From: Zygnema cylindricum
Taxonomy: Eukaryota > Streptophyta > Zygnematophyceae > Zygnematales > Zygnemataceae
Assembly: GCA_037447655.1 (NCBI GenBank)
Contig: JBBHKE010003045.1
Location: forward strand, 62,001 to 126,000
DNA: 64,000 nucleotides
Reading direction: 5' to 3'
Shown here piece after piece: positions 32,974-43,739 of the stretch; positions within the stretch are counted from its first letter, which is position 1, and each line of letters starts with the position of its first letter. The translations under genes were made by a program, and so were the position numbers. The notes beneath the pieces are model-generated. The model made no database searches, was not told the origin of the DNA, and saw only the letters and a program-made list of their open reading frames with translations.

Positions 32974-34131
32974 TGTTGAAAAGTGATATTTTATATTCTA
33001 TCTTTTTTAAATGATCCTACAGCTCTCACTTGTCGTAGTCAGTAAGAATTGACAGGCAACCATGCAACTCTCACTTGTCGTAGTCAGTAAGAATTGACGG
33101 GCAACCATGGATGCCTCAGGCAGATGAGACGATGGGCAGAAGACAAGACTCCTGCAAAAGCTGCGTTACCCAGACAAGATTTGATCGTGTAACCTCTGGA
33201 CGACAACCGTACAAATTGTTACACGCCTTATCCGTTAGGTCTTGATGAAACGTTACACTCGATGTATTCGGTAAGTATTTAAAAAATGAAAAGGTGAGAT
33301 ATTCCTTTAAACGACTTACGTAACGAAACGAAACATGAAACGTGTGGTATTGCACGAAATGCAGTACCGCACGAAATAAATGAAACAAATATTTGATTTC
33401 GACGGACGAAATTAAATGTTGCGATCGACGGCTCGCAAAGGAAGAAGGAATTTAAAACGATCAACACGGAATGTTGACCGTCGAAATTCAACGGTCAACA
33501 CGGAACATTGACCGGTGAGTTTCAACGATCAACATTTATTCGGTGCGCCGTCAGATCGAACGCGTGAAATTGATCGCCGGAAAAAGAACGGACGGCACGC
33601 GTGAGTGCCGGTATACCGGAACAATTATCAGGGAGCAGTTCGGCGAAATGGGAGGAAATGACACGTGGCATCATCTTATAGGATGTCGGAAGAGAAAAGG
33701 GGCCGAACGACGTTGACCTATTAGCCATGTGGCAAAACGTGAGTGGTGCCGAATATATCCATCCATAAAGTACGGCGGCTGGTGTACTATGATGTACAAT
33801 ATTTAGAGTAGTTTATTTTGATTGGTTTGGAGTAGCTATTAGTGAGGTTTTCAGGACTTAGACAAAATTTAAAAAGTCCTCTCTCCTAGAGGTCATCTGT
33901 ATAAATATGTTGTCTTTGAACAGCCATAACTTAATGCTCGGGTGAGAAAATTCAGTGATTGTTTTTGCTGCGGACTCAGGGGAGTCGTGGCTACAAAGCA
34001 AAGTAGTCGGTCAGAGTTTTTGCGTGCCAGGGTGGCACTTATTCATCGCCAAAGTCAAAACTGCAAATATTATCCTAGAGGCTTCATATAAGCTGGACAT
34101 TTTGTGGACCAATGGAGGTCACATAATTTCG
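32974..34131 (+). mobile_element. Copia solo LTR (relative of elements A and E)
   Basis: A 1,158-bp repeat starts TGTTGAAAAG and ends CACATAATTTCG, with a 5-bp duplication AGGTA (32,969-32,973 and 34,132-34,136). It shares with LTR A the CTTGTCGTAGTCA block, the GGCAACCATGG...GCCTCA block, the TATA box region near 33,899, and the end ATCCTAGAGGC...ATGGAGG. A 43-base unit (CTCTCACTTGTCGTAGTCAG...) is duplicated at 33,022-33,108. Confidence 0.9.
33168..33241 (-). other. tRNA-Arg-like module in the copia solo LTR (antisense)
   Basis: The minus strand reads ACCTAACGGATAAGGC (A-box type, as in plant tRNA-Arg and in LTR E) and, about 45 bases later, a worn B-box (GATCAAATCTTG). Position and strand match the modules of LTRs A and E. 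Confidence 0.45.
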
Positions 34132-34580
34132 AGGTAAAACCTATTCAACGGAGCGTTGACTCTGGCCTATCGAGTCCAGGGCGACGATGGATAAATAGTG
34201 AAGTCTAAGAGGACAGTAAACATCTTTTCCTTTGGAAAAGTTTGTGGAAATTCTGATTGATCTTGGTTTTGAGCCATTAAAACCAAATTGGAGCATTGGC
34301 ATTTTGGCATTGAAATCTCTTACAAACTAAGAAGTGTTTCAGCAATCAAGAGATAGAATTATTAAGAGTGGAGAGTAGAGGAAAACACTTTAAAAAGAAG
34401 GGTTGAGCCACGAGGGCAATAATCAAGCTAATGTTATGTGGACAGAAGCTTATTCTAATTTAAAGTTTATCCTTATGTGAGTGCTTTCCAATGTGGATGT
34501 GTATTTTCCAATGTGTAGAATGTGTGGTTGAAATTGATTGAAGTAATGGGATTTTCTGAGAGGTTAGAAATCCTATTACA

Positions 34581-35489
34581 TATAATATTGGATCTTTGGT
34601 TAAAAACCAATGAGAAGTTTTGCTCTCTCGAATATCGACTGCCGTGACCGGTGAGGGTGCTCTCACCTTTATCGGTGGAACCACAATATGAAGTGGTAGG
34701 GGATTGGAGGGAAGTTGAGTGATCACATTGCCAGCAGCCGCTGGTTAGATGTGGGGCGTGCTCAGGTACTTTAGACTAAGGCGGGGTGGGCAGTGTAGCC
34801 ACCGCTGAAGCTCACTCCAATAACCTAGAGGCCAAACAAACTTGCCTTCTCTTAGCAATGATTCATGTGTAGAGGGAGGGCTTGCAGCCATCAAATGTGA
34901 TGATGTGAGGATTAGAGAACAAAAGATCTCGATGTACTGGGAAATGGGAAATTTGCTAATGGTGGAGAAGGAAAGTGGAGCACTTTACTTCTTCAACAGC
35001 AAAGAAGTCCAAAAATGACTTAAAACTTTTCGAACCCTAAATTGTTACCTTTGATTGATTTCAATTTTGTTGTTGCAAAATTTGTGGTTGAATTTTACCT
35101 TTGAGAGCTTTGAATTTTGTCGATGCAGAATTTATGGGGAAAATTTTTACCTTTATATTTCAATGTTTGGGAAAATTGAATTTTCACTAACTTACTTTTA
35201 ATATTTATTTGATTTTCAGATTTTGATATATTTCAAAGGATTTGTTAATAAGAAGAAGTCTTGGATAGGAGAAATCAGAGGACTTCAAACCTGCAGCAAA
35301 TTTCTTTGGGAAAATATTTTCTATCTTTATTTTACTAGATTTCATTTTTGTGATAATGGCAAATTTTGCATGGAAACGAGAAATGGAAAATGCCTTGATT
35401 GTTTTGAAAAAACATAGTGTGAAATTGGTCAAAAGATTTAATAATCATGTTGCTGCTGTGGATGAAACAATTTCTGAGTAGAAACTGAA
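34581..35489 (+). other. Leader between 5' LTR and gag of element C
   Basis: No conserved ORF is seen. Direct repeats (TTGAATTTTGTTG/GATGCAGAATTT words at 35,040-35,200) occur just before gag. Confidence 0.4.
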
Positions 35490-36760
35490 TTGAATGATGT
35501 TAAGGAAAATGGAAGTGTTTCGAATCAAAAATTGGATGAGCTAATTAATTTAATTCACACCAAAAACGAGGTTAATGACCAAAAGAGTGAGAGTAGTAAG
35601 AAAAATGTCAGTTTTAGCGAAGATAATCACGATAAACCTAATAAGATAAGGGATCTAAAATTGTCTATCAGTGAAGCACCAACATTTGATGGTAAGAAGA
35701 TTAATGAGTTAGATGCATTGATTTTTCATATGGAGTATTATTTGGAATCTAGAAACTGTGATCGTGATGATTACACTTCTTTTGCTGTTAATTGTCTGAA
35801 AGGTGATGCTCAAATTTGGTACTACACTCAAAAGAGGTCTAATTTAACTCCTGATATTGCTGATTGGGAAGCTTTTAAGACCGCGATCAAATCGCGTTTC
35901 TTGTCTGTCACTTATAAATCCAGAATGGAAGAAAAGTGGTTGAACTGTAAGCAGACTGGATCTGTGAAATATTATATTGTGGAATTTGATTCATCTAGCA
36001 TTCATGTCATAGGTTTGCCTGATGAAATAGCTAGGTTGCATTTCTTAAACTATCAGAATCATATACTGAAATCAAAACTGAAACATATATTGTGGAATTT
36101 GACTCATCTAGCATTCATGACATAGGTTTGACTCATGAAATGGCTAGGTTGCATTTATTGAACTATCTAAAGCATATACTGAAATCAGAACTGAAACATC
36201 AAAAATTTATTAATTTTAAAGAATTACAAGATAAGTCATTGGAATTAGAGGATCAGTTGGGGTATAATCGTGAAACTCGATCACTCAGGGGAAATTTCAA
36301 TGAAGTATCAGAGTAGGGTGAGGAGGAATTTGAGGAAGAAGGTTTGGATGCAGGTCTGGTTAATAGGGAGAATATCTTCAGGGGAAAATAGAGGGGTGGA
36401 CAGCGTGTTAATGCAAGAAAAAAATTTCAGAATAGAGGGGGCTACATTAAGAGTCCTAAACCGAGCATTAATGCTCAGTAACCTAATTTTACCATTCCCA
36501 CAAGCACCATTTGTCAAAAATGAGGTCATAGGGCATCTGAATGTGCACAACTGTAGAAAAGTAACTCTTATAACTGTAGAGAAGAGGGATATTTCACCAG
36601 AGTATGTACAAAAGCGAAGAAGAAAGTCACTTGTTTTAAATGCGGAGGTCCATATTTTTACGCTAAGGACTTTACATATAAGGGATCTCTTAAAACAGTT
36701 GATGTCAATGAAGGTCTTCAGGAAGATATTGCATTATACCTAGCTGAACAGGAAGCCTAG
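35490..36760 (+). pseudogene. Element C: Gag
   Basis: The frame from 35,490 gives a gypsy capsid-type domain (EAPTFDGKKINELDALIFHM, near 35,676; NCLKGDAQIWYYT, near 35,790). A 113-bp tandem duplication (units starting 35,976 and 36,089) shifts the frame. Remnants of three zinc knuckles follow near 36,520-36,660: CQK-stop-GHRASEC, CREEGYFTRVC and CFKCGG. The Gag cannot be made whole from this copy. Confidence 0.78.
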
Positions 36761-36945
36761 GAGGTGGGAAACAGAAAAGACTAGCTAAAAGTCCTCAGTA
36801 GAGTCGACGAGATCCAGACATTAAAGAGTTAACTCTGGAGGGCAAGCTAATGAATGGAAAGGCTATGATAGCTGAATTTATTATAATGCTATCTACACTC
36901 CATAGTTTGAACAATCCTTTTGATAAAAATCTTAAAAACGGGCCT

Positions 36946-37173
36946 TGTTGGATTGGCACGTGAAGCCGGTCCAATACAGGGTAGAATATGGATTATCCAT
37001 ACTCGAGCCGCCTATAATAAATGGGTACGGACCCGCCAAGCTCTACATCGAGTTGGTGGCACAGTGGTAGTGCATTCACAGCTGAAGTGAAAGGTCCCAG
37101 GTTCGAACCCTGGCCGGCTCAATTTTCCCAAGTGTGGGACATGTCGAATCCCGGATTTCTAGGAAATCTAACA
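36946..37173 (+). mobile_element. TRIM solo LTR with tRNA-like module
   Basis: A 228-bp copy of the TRIM LTR (see 14,971) starts TGTTGGATTGG and ends AAATCTAACA. A perfect 5-bp duplication GGCCT lies at 36,941-36,945 and 37,174-37,178. It inserted between Gag and protease of element C, so the family moved as an LTR element. Confidence 0.92.
37050..37120 (+). other. tRNA-like module in the TRIM solo LTR
   Basis: Acceptor GAGTTGG/CCGGCTC, D-arm GCAC...GTGC, anticodon stem TTCAC/GTGAA and T-arm CCAGG-TTCGAAC-CCTGG all pair. The best-preserved T-arm of the three TRIM copies is here. Confidence 0.72.
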
Positions 37174-37224
37174 GGCCTATGTTAGAATAGTTAAAAAAAG
37201 ATGACACCAGACACAATTTGATCA

Positions 37225-37658
37225 GATTTGAGTCTTTAGTGGAAGGAAAACCATTGAGAGTTAGGGTAGATTGAGGTGCTACACATAATTTGATTTCATA
37301 TAAGTTTGTTCAGGAAAATAAAATTCCTACAGTCATAAGGGAAAAACCTTTACATGTTCAAGTGGCAAATGGTAATAAGTCCACATAAGATTTACAAACT
37401 GACACAATAGAAGTTGATATCCAAGGTCATAAAATGAAAGTTGTGTGAGAAATAATGAAGTTGGGTAGTGAGGAGCTAATACTGGCAAAGCCTTGGTTAA
37501 CTGAACACAACCCTCAAATTAATTGGGAAGTTAACACCTTGAAAGTGAAGTCTAAAACTGATTGGAAGGTTTTACAAGCATTACCTTCGAAAAAGTTGCA
37601 TAGAAATCATATAAATAACATAACCAAGTTGGGAGTGGAAGGTTTGATTTCTGCTTAA
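37225..37658 (+). pseudogene. Element C: retropepsin
   Basis: The frame reads PLRVRVD-stop-GATHNLIS: the active-site Ser/Thr codon of D-S/T-G is TGA. It continues VQVANGNKS and the C-terminal LILAKPWLTEHNPQINW, a gypsy protease hallmark (near 37,482). Further stops lie at 37,387 and 37,447. Confidence 0.78.
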
Positions 37659-37725
37659 AATTTAAAAAGCATTTAAAAGATAAAAAAAATCATGTTTTCT
37701 TGTTATTAGTAACTGAGGCAGTTAG

Positions 37726-38532
37726 TGTTGTTCTACAACCACCGGTGCAGGTGAAGGAGCAGCAGTAGTAGTAGAAGTAGACATGATACACTCTCAGAAG
37801 ATATCAAGAATCCTACCAACCAGCTGTTCTTAAGTGCTCACCAATTCTTATACAAGCATCCAAACCTCACAAAACTCTATCAAAATATAGAGTAGCATAA
37901 ACACAGACAACTCCCAAAGTTTCAGCTTAATTGACCCAACAACACTCAAGATATAATACTCAGAAGTTTCCCAAAAACTATCTGCAGTTTTACTACTTGG
38001 AAGTTTGGATACATAAAAATGCTCCAAGTCCTAAGTCTTATACTTTCGGTGTTCTACCGCCGATAACAGTGTACCTGAGAGGTACGTCCAAAATCAACCC
38101 ACCTACTGAGATCTACGTGTCCTTGATCGTGCCAACCCAATCTATCATTGTACAGTCAATATTACCCAGAATCTAGATTAAGTGTTTGTACAAATACTTG
38201 TCGGCTAAGTCACTTGTGATACTCTTATGAATCTCGTCCGTTGACTAGATTCATATCAATCGCAGCTGCGTTGTCCCGTACCGGATCACATTTACATCAC
38301 CCGCGGCTGCGGTGTCCTGCACCGAATCATATCCAAGATAGTAGCAGCTGCGTTGTCCGTACGGATCTTATCCAAAGTAACCGCAGCTGCGTTTGTCCTG
38401 TCTGTGTCGCAGTTTGGCAGCTGCGCTGCTCTGCTGCTGCGCTGCTCTTCCGTATAGCAGCTGCGCTGCTGTCTGTATAGTTGCTGCGCTGCTGCGCTGC
38501 TCTGAGACTGAAAGCTTTCCAAAAAGACAACA
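37726..38532 (-). repeat. 3' LTR of copia element B
   Basis: Nearly identical to 42,777-43,607. The U3 part (38,260-38,520) contains repeated CAGCTGCG palindromes at about 40-base spacing and a GCTGCGCTGCTC run whose copy number differs from the other LTR. The gag start codons (ATG at 37,784 on the minus strand) are present here too. Confidence 0.9.
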
Positions 38533-38547
38533 CTCCCCTAAAGCTTT
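38533..38547 (-). promoter_or_regulatory. Polypurine tract of element B
   Basis: The minus strand reads AAAGCTTTAGGGGAG directly before TGTTGTC of the 3' LTR. Confidence 0.75.
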
Positions 38548-38618
38548 AGAATCAGTATATCAGCGCAGCTGCGGTGATAAACTAGCGCAGTATCGCAGCA
38601 TAGCAGTATAGCAATTAG

Positions 38619-41600
38619 CTATTCACTTAATCCCACTGCTTCCCTACAATACTTCAGCTTAGGAGCAGGAATAGCTTTAGTGAGCATATCAGCAATCATT
38701 TTTGCATCTGGTAAGTAACATAATTTAATCACTCTAGAGAACACTTTTTCTCTTACAAAGTGTAATAGTACATCCATGTGCTTTCTTTTGAAGTGATGAA
38801 TCGGGTTAGAAGCAATGGCAATGGCAGCCTGGTTATCACACCAGATCACCTGTGGACCAACTTGCATGTTTCCTAGTTCTTCTAACATGGATTTTACCCA
38901 TAAGAGTTCTTTGAGGGCAGAGCTTGCTGCCATATATTCCGACTCCATTGTCGACTGTGCTGTCACCTTTTGAAGTTTGCTGCTCCTGAAGCAAGTACCG
39001 TTCCCAACTTGTAGAACGAATCCCGTGGTAGATTTCCGGCTTGGCATGTCGCCATAGCTTGCATCACTCCATGTTTGCAGCTTGACTCTTCCTCCGCCTA
39101 GAGTGAGTTTGAGATCTTTAGTTCCTGCCAAATATCTTAAGACTCTCTTTGCTGCATCCAGATCTGATTTTCTCGGATTTTCTAGACTCCTACTCAGTAC
39201 CCCGACTGATGCACCAATGTCAAGACGGGTACAGTTCATGAAATATATTAAGCTTCCCACTATCTGTCTATAAGGTATTATTGCCATAAGATCATTCTCC
39301 CCTGATTCTAAATACTCGCTAACAATGACACCTGGTTCTCTCTCTTCTCCCTCTAACTTCTGCTGAAACTCCATTGGAGTTAAACATCCTTTTGCCCCCC
39401 GCATTCCGTACTCATCTAACATGTTTCCAATTGCCTCTTTTTGAGTCAATTTTATTATTTTCTTATTTCTGTCCCTCTCTACCTGGATACCCAAAATATA
39501 TTTTGCCTCACCGAGGTCTTTCATCTCGAACCGTGAGTTTAGAGCAGTTTTGATTTTGTTAATTTCAGCCATTGATTTGCTAATTAATAGCAAATCATCT
39601 ACATATACCGCTATATACATTATCCAATTTTCACCCTTTAGAACGTTGACAGAGTGATCAGAACTTATCCTTTGAAATCCTAGACTAGTCAGGAATTCAT
39701 CAAGCTTTATATTCCACTGTCTCGGGGCCTGTTTTAGGCCGTACAAAGATTTTAGCAACTTGCATACTAAGTGCTCTTTTCCTGGTTCCACATACTTTTC
39801 AGGCTGCTGCATGTAAATGGTCTCTTCTAGTTCTCCATGCAAAAAGGCCGTTTTTACATCCATCTGATGAATTTCCATATCTTCTATAGCAGCTAGGGAC
39901 AGCAAAATCCTAACTGTTGGAAATCTTACAACCGGAGAAAATGTTTCTTCAAAATCGATTCCTTCCTTTTGATTGTACCCCTTTGCCACAAGTCAGGCCT
40001 TATAGCGTTCAATGGTGTTATCGTGATTTAACTTCACCTTGAATACCCATTTGCTGTCGATCGCTTTTCGGTCTGGAGGAAGGTCCACGAGCTCCCATGT
40101 TTGAGCCTCCATGATCGACTTCATTTCGTCGTTTGCCGCCTCAATCCAGTGATTCCGCTCTGGTGTTGAGAAGGCCTCTTGGATGGTCAAGGGCTCCCCT
40201 GAGACTGCCGAGTAGGCAAAGTGAGAGCTTGCTTGCAGGCGACTGCTTGATCTTCTTCCCCCGGAAATTCTGAGGCTGAGATCGTCGGATGCCGCGCATT
40301 GCGCTGATTGCGCTGGTTGCGATCCGTGTCTTGCTGATTGCGCTGGTTTCGATCCGTGTGTTCGTGATTGCGCTGGTTGTGATCCGTGTGTATTGACTGA
40401 TCTTGGTCTGTCTGGACCCGAAGTTGGTGAGGAAGTTGGAGAGAGTCTGTTTCCGGAGTCATTACCAGAGTTTGTGGAATCTGCGGGACAATTTCCTGCA
40501 TGCAATCTAAGATGACATTCTCCTGTACTTTTTGTTGCTTTTGCTGCTTTGTCATGTGAAATAAATCTATGGAGTCTAGTTCATCCTTAACAATGATGTT
40601 TCTAGCTACAACTATTTTCTGTCTTTCAAACACAAAGACTCTATAACCTTTCGAGTGATCATCATATCCTAACAGAATACCCGGTAATCCCTTCGGTTCC
40701 ATTTTCCATCTATCTGTAGACGTATCCAATATAAAGCATTGACTACCAAAGACCTTGAAATGGCTAACATCTGGTTTGCTACCTGTCCAGATTTTGTAAG
40801 GAGTTGTTTCTACCGATCTTGATCCTATCCTATTTTTAATATAAACTGCACAATTTAGAGCCTCAGCCCAGAATTTCCGATCCACATTTTTATCTGCGAG
40901 CATAGATCTAGAGTTTTCCGTGAGAGTGTTATTCAGTCTTTCCGACACCCCATTTTGTTCCGGTGAATATGGAACAGTCAATAGATGACTAATGCCTTCC
41001 TCGAGTAAAAAGGTTTCAAACTCTTTTGATGTATATTCACCACCATTGTCCGATCTGAGCTGCAAACTAGATGAATTATGAAGTTTTTCAGCCCATGCTT
41101 TATAGTGTTTGAAGTGACCAAACACTTCACTCTTCTCCTTCATGAAGTAAACTTTTGTAAACCTTGAGAAATCATCTGTGAAGGTGACCATATATTTCAT
41201 CCCTCCGGCAGATTGAACCTTCGCCGGACCAAAGACATCCGAATGAATTTGTTGTAAAAGTTTCGTCGACCGATGCTCAGACTCCTTAGGAAATGGCAAT
41301 CTGTGGATTTTGCCTAAAGCGCAACCATCGCAAGTTTTGACCGGCCCATCTGTGATTGATACACCCCCTATCATTCCAGCAACAACCATTTTCTTCAAAC
41401 TATCATAGTTGACATGGCCTAATCTTTTATGCCACAACTCATCTGAGTGCAAAACACCGGAGTACAAAACATCATTTTCTTTTGTATTAGCCATATCCAT
41501 GCGATACATCTTGCTACTATCTTTAGTACCTGTAACTGCAACCTTGCCGTTTTTGCTAACAACCTGCCGACCGTTTTTCAAACTAACTTCAAAGCCTTTA

Positions 41601-42835
41601 CTCTCAACCAACGACGTAGAAAACAGATTTTTCTTAAAGTCAGGCACAAATAAGACATTGTGAAGAGTCCTTTCAATTGCTTTTCCATCCACATCAACTA
41701 GCAAGGACACATCACCCATTGCACGAGTTTGGACACTCATTCCACAAGCATAATAAATATTTTTCTCTGGCGTTGCTTTCAGATTTTTGAAGATGGCCTT
41801 GTTCGAACACATATGCGCTGATGCTTATGTATCCATAATCCATCCACGGTCCTTTGCGCCTTCCATTGCTGCCGCCATAGCGAATAGATCCGTGTCGTCC
41901 TCCTCAAAAAATGTCAGAGTTTCGTCTTGGAGTGATGAAGAAGCTGAAAACAGTGCATTTCCACGAGGTGTAGGCCTCGTGAAGCTTTTGTAAAACTGAC
42001 TTTGTTGCCATCCCTGCCTGTATAAACCGGAATCGTTAGCTTGTTTAAGTTTAGGACAGAATTTGTATCCATGACCTCTCTCACTACAATAAAAACATGC
42101 ATTGTTTGATTTTCTATTTCCCCCCAGATTAAACTGTCTGAATTGGGTAAACTGATTACTTTGCTGATTAAATTGGCCTTTCTTTCCAAATTCTGAATTA
42201 AAAGCCTCTACTTGCTCAACATTGAGGATGTTAGATGTAGCTTCCTCCTCTAATAAAATATTGATCGCTAACTGTAAAGTCCAGCTAGCTTTATCTTTCT
42301 GTTTGAGCATGTCAGATGCTCCTTTCATACTACGAGGGAGACCCCGCATGAGCAATGCTGCCTGTTGAAACTGAGGAAACACCCCACCGGCACAAGCATG
42401 TGCATCTACAAAAATACGAAATTTGTTAGAATATTCAGCCTTTGTACCGCCAGTGTACTTATAGTCCCAAATTTTTCCAGCCAATAGAAGTTCTTCCTGA
42501 ACATTAGCCTTTTCATAATCACTTTTAATGGATTTCCAGATATCAATTGCTTTTTTCATTTTTATCCGAGACATAGCTAAGTCATCAGATATACAAAATT
42601 TCAAAATAGAACGAACGTGCGTATTTTTCTTAGACCATGACGGATCAGATTCATCCAAAGAACCATCCAATATATCCAAAAGATTGACATTTTCAAAATG
42701 TGTCTCCACCATATCCGCCCAGTAAACATACTTATCCCCGGAAAAGATAGGAATTCTTGATGACAGGCCCATAACATGTTGTTCTACAACCACCGGTGCA
42801 GGTGAAGGAGCAGCAGTAGTAGTAGAAGTAGACAT
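38619..42835 (-). pseudogene. Element B: gag-pol polyprotein with two stops and one frameshift
   Basis: It starts at ATG 42,835 inside the 5' LTR (MSTSTTTAAPSPAPVVVEQ), runs through the primer site as VMG, and continues with Gag, knuckle CFYCSERGHGYKFC near 42,095, and protease WIMDT-stop-ASAHMC near 41,828. The stop TAA replaces the Gly codon of D-T-G. The integrase has an HHCC part and the core motifs SDVFGP, SDNGGEYTS and PEQNGVSERLNNT. A frameshift in a G-run near 40,260 separates integrase from RT. TGA at 39,990-39,992 stands where element A has CGA (Arg). RT carries YVDDLLLI near 39,605; RNase H has WSDASYGD near 39,065 and ends at 38,619. Catalytic residues are otherwise kept. Confidence 0.92.
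42763..42776 (-). promoter_or_regulatory. Primer-binding site of element B (half-tRNA type)
   Basis: The minus strand reads TGTTATGGGCCTGT after the LTR. TTATGGGCC matches the complement of the initiator tRNA-Met anticodon arm, as in A and E. It is coding, giving V-M-G-L. Confidence 0.65.
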
Positions 42836-43607
42836 GATACACTCTCAGAAGCTATCAAGAATCCTACCAACCAGTTGTTCTTAAGTGCTCACCAATTCTT
42901 ATACAAGCATCCAAACCTCACAAAACTCTATCAGAATATAGAGTAGCATAAACACTGACAACTCCCAAAGTTTCAGCACAATTGACCCAACAACACTCAA
43001 GATATAATACTCAGAAGTTTCCCAAAAACTGTCTGCAGTTTTACTACTTGGAAGTTTGGATACATAAAAATGCTCTAAGTCCTAAGTCTTATACTTTCGG
43101 TGTTCTACCGCCGATAATAGTGTACTTGAGAGGTACGTCCAAAATCAACCCACCTACTGAGATCTACGTGTCCTTGATCGTGCCAACCCAATCTATCATT
43201 GTACAGTCAATATTACTCAAAATCTAGATTAAGTGTTTGTACAAATACTTGTCGGCTAAGTCACTTGTGATACTCTTATGAATCTCGTCCGTTGACTAGA
43301 TTCATATCAATCGCAGCTGCGTTGTCCCGTACCGGATCACATTTACATCACCCGCGGCTGCGGTGTCCTGCACCGAATCATATCCAAGATAGTAGCAGCT
43401 GCGTTGTCCGTACGGATCTTATCCAAAGTAACCGCAGCTGCGTTTGTCCTGTCTGTATCGCAGCTTCGCAGCTGCGCTGCTCTGCTGCTGCGCTGCTGCG
43501 CAGCTCTGCTGTATAGCAGCTGCGCTGCTCTTCCGTATAGCAGCTGCGCTGCTGTCTGTATAGTTGCTGCGCTGCTCTGAGACTGAAAGCTTTCCAAAAA
43601 GACAACA
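42777..43607 (-). repeat. 5' LTR of copia element B
   Basis: Partner of 37,726-38,532. It contains the first 19 codons of gag (42,777-42,835). The U3 with CAGCTGCG repeats lies at 43,310-43,590. The GCTGCG run is longer than in the other LTR. Confidence 0.9.
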
Positions 43608-43739
43608 AGTAGTGATGAAGGGGGGGGAGAAAACACTAACATTCATGTTATTCCTAAGTCAAACACCACTAAACCTCTTGAAAAACAAAAATCTGATTTT
43701 GTAACTAACATTAATACATCAGATGCTAATGTTAAAGAT

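Larger units (their letters stand above)
32444..34580 (+). repeat. 5' LTR of gypsy element C, interrupted by a copia solo LTR
   Basis: The parts 32,444-32,973 and 34,132-34,580 together match 46,648-47,627. The start TGTAACACTAATAG corresponds to TGATATAACCGTAATAG in the 3' LTR, and both end TATTACA. No clear primer site follows 34,580. Confidence 0.85.
37726..43607 (-). mobile_element. Copia element B, complete, with two LTRs
   Basis: The 3' LTR is 37,726-38,532 and the 5' LTR 42,777-43,607 (minus-strand element). Both begin TGTTGTC and end AACAACA. The primer site is at 42,763-42,776 and the polypurine tract at 38,533-38,547. The flanks are GTTAG and AGTAG, so the duplication is not perfect. 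It lies between protease and RT of element C. Confidence 0.92.

Noticed and set aside
37721-43612. Perfect 5-bp duplication around copia B
   Set aside because: GTTAG and AGTAG share only the last three bases, so no perfect duplication is claimed.
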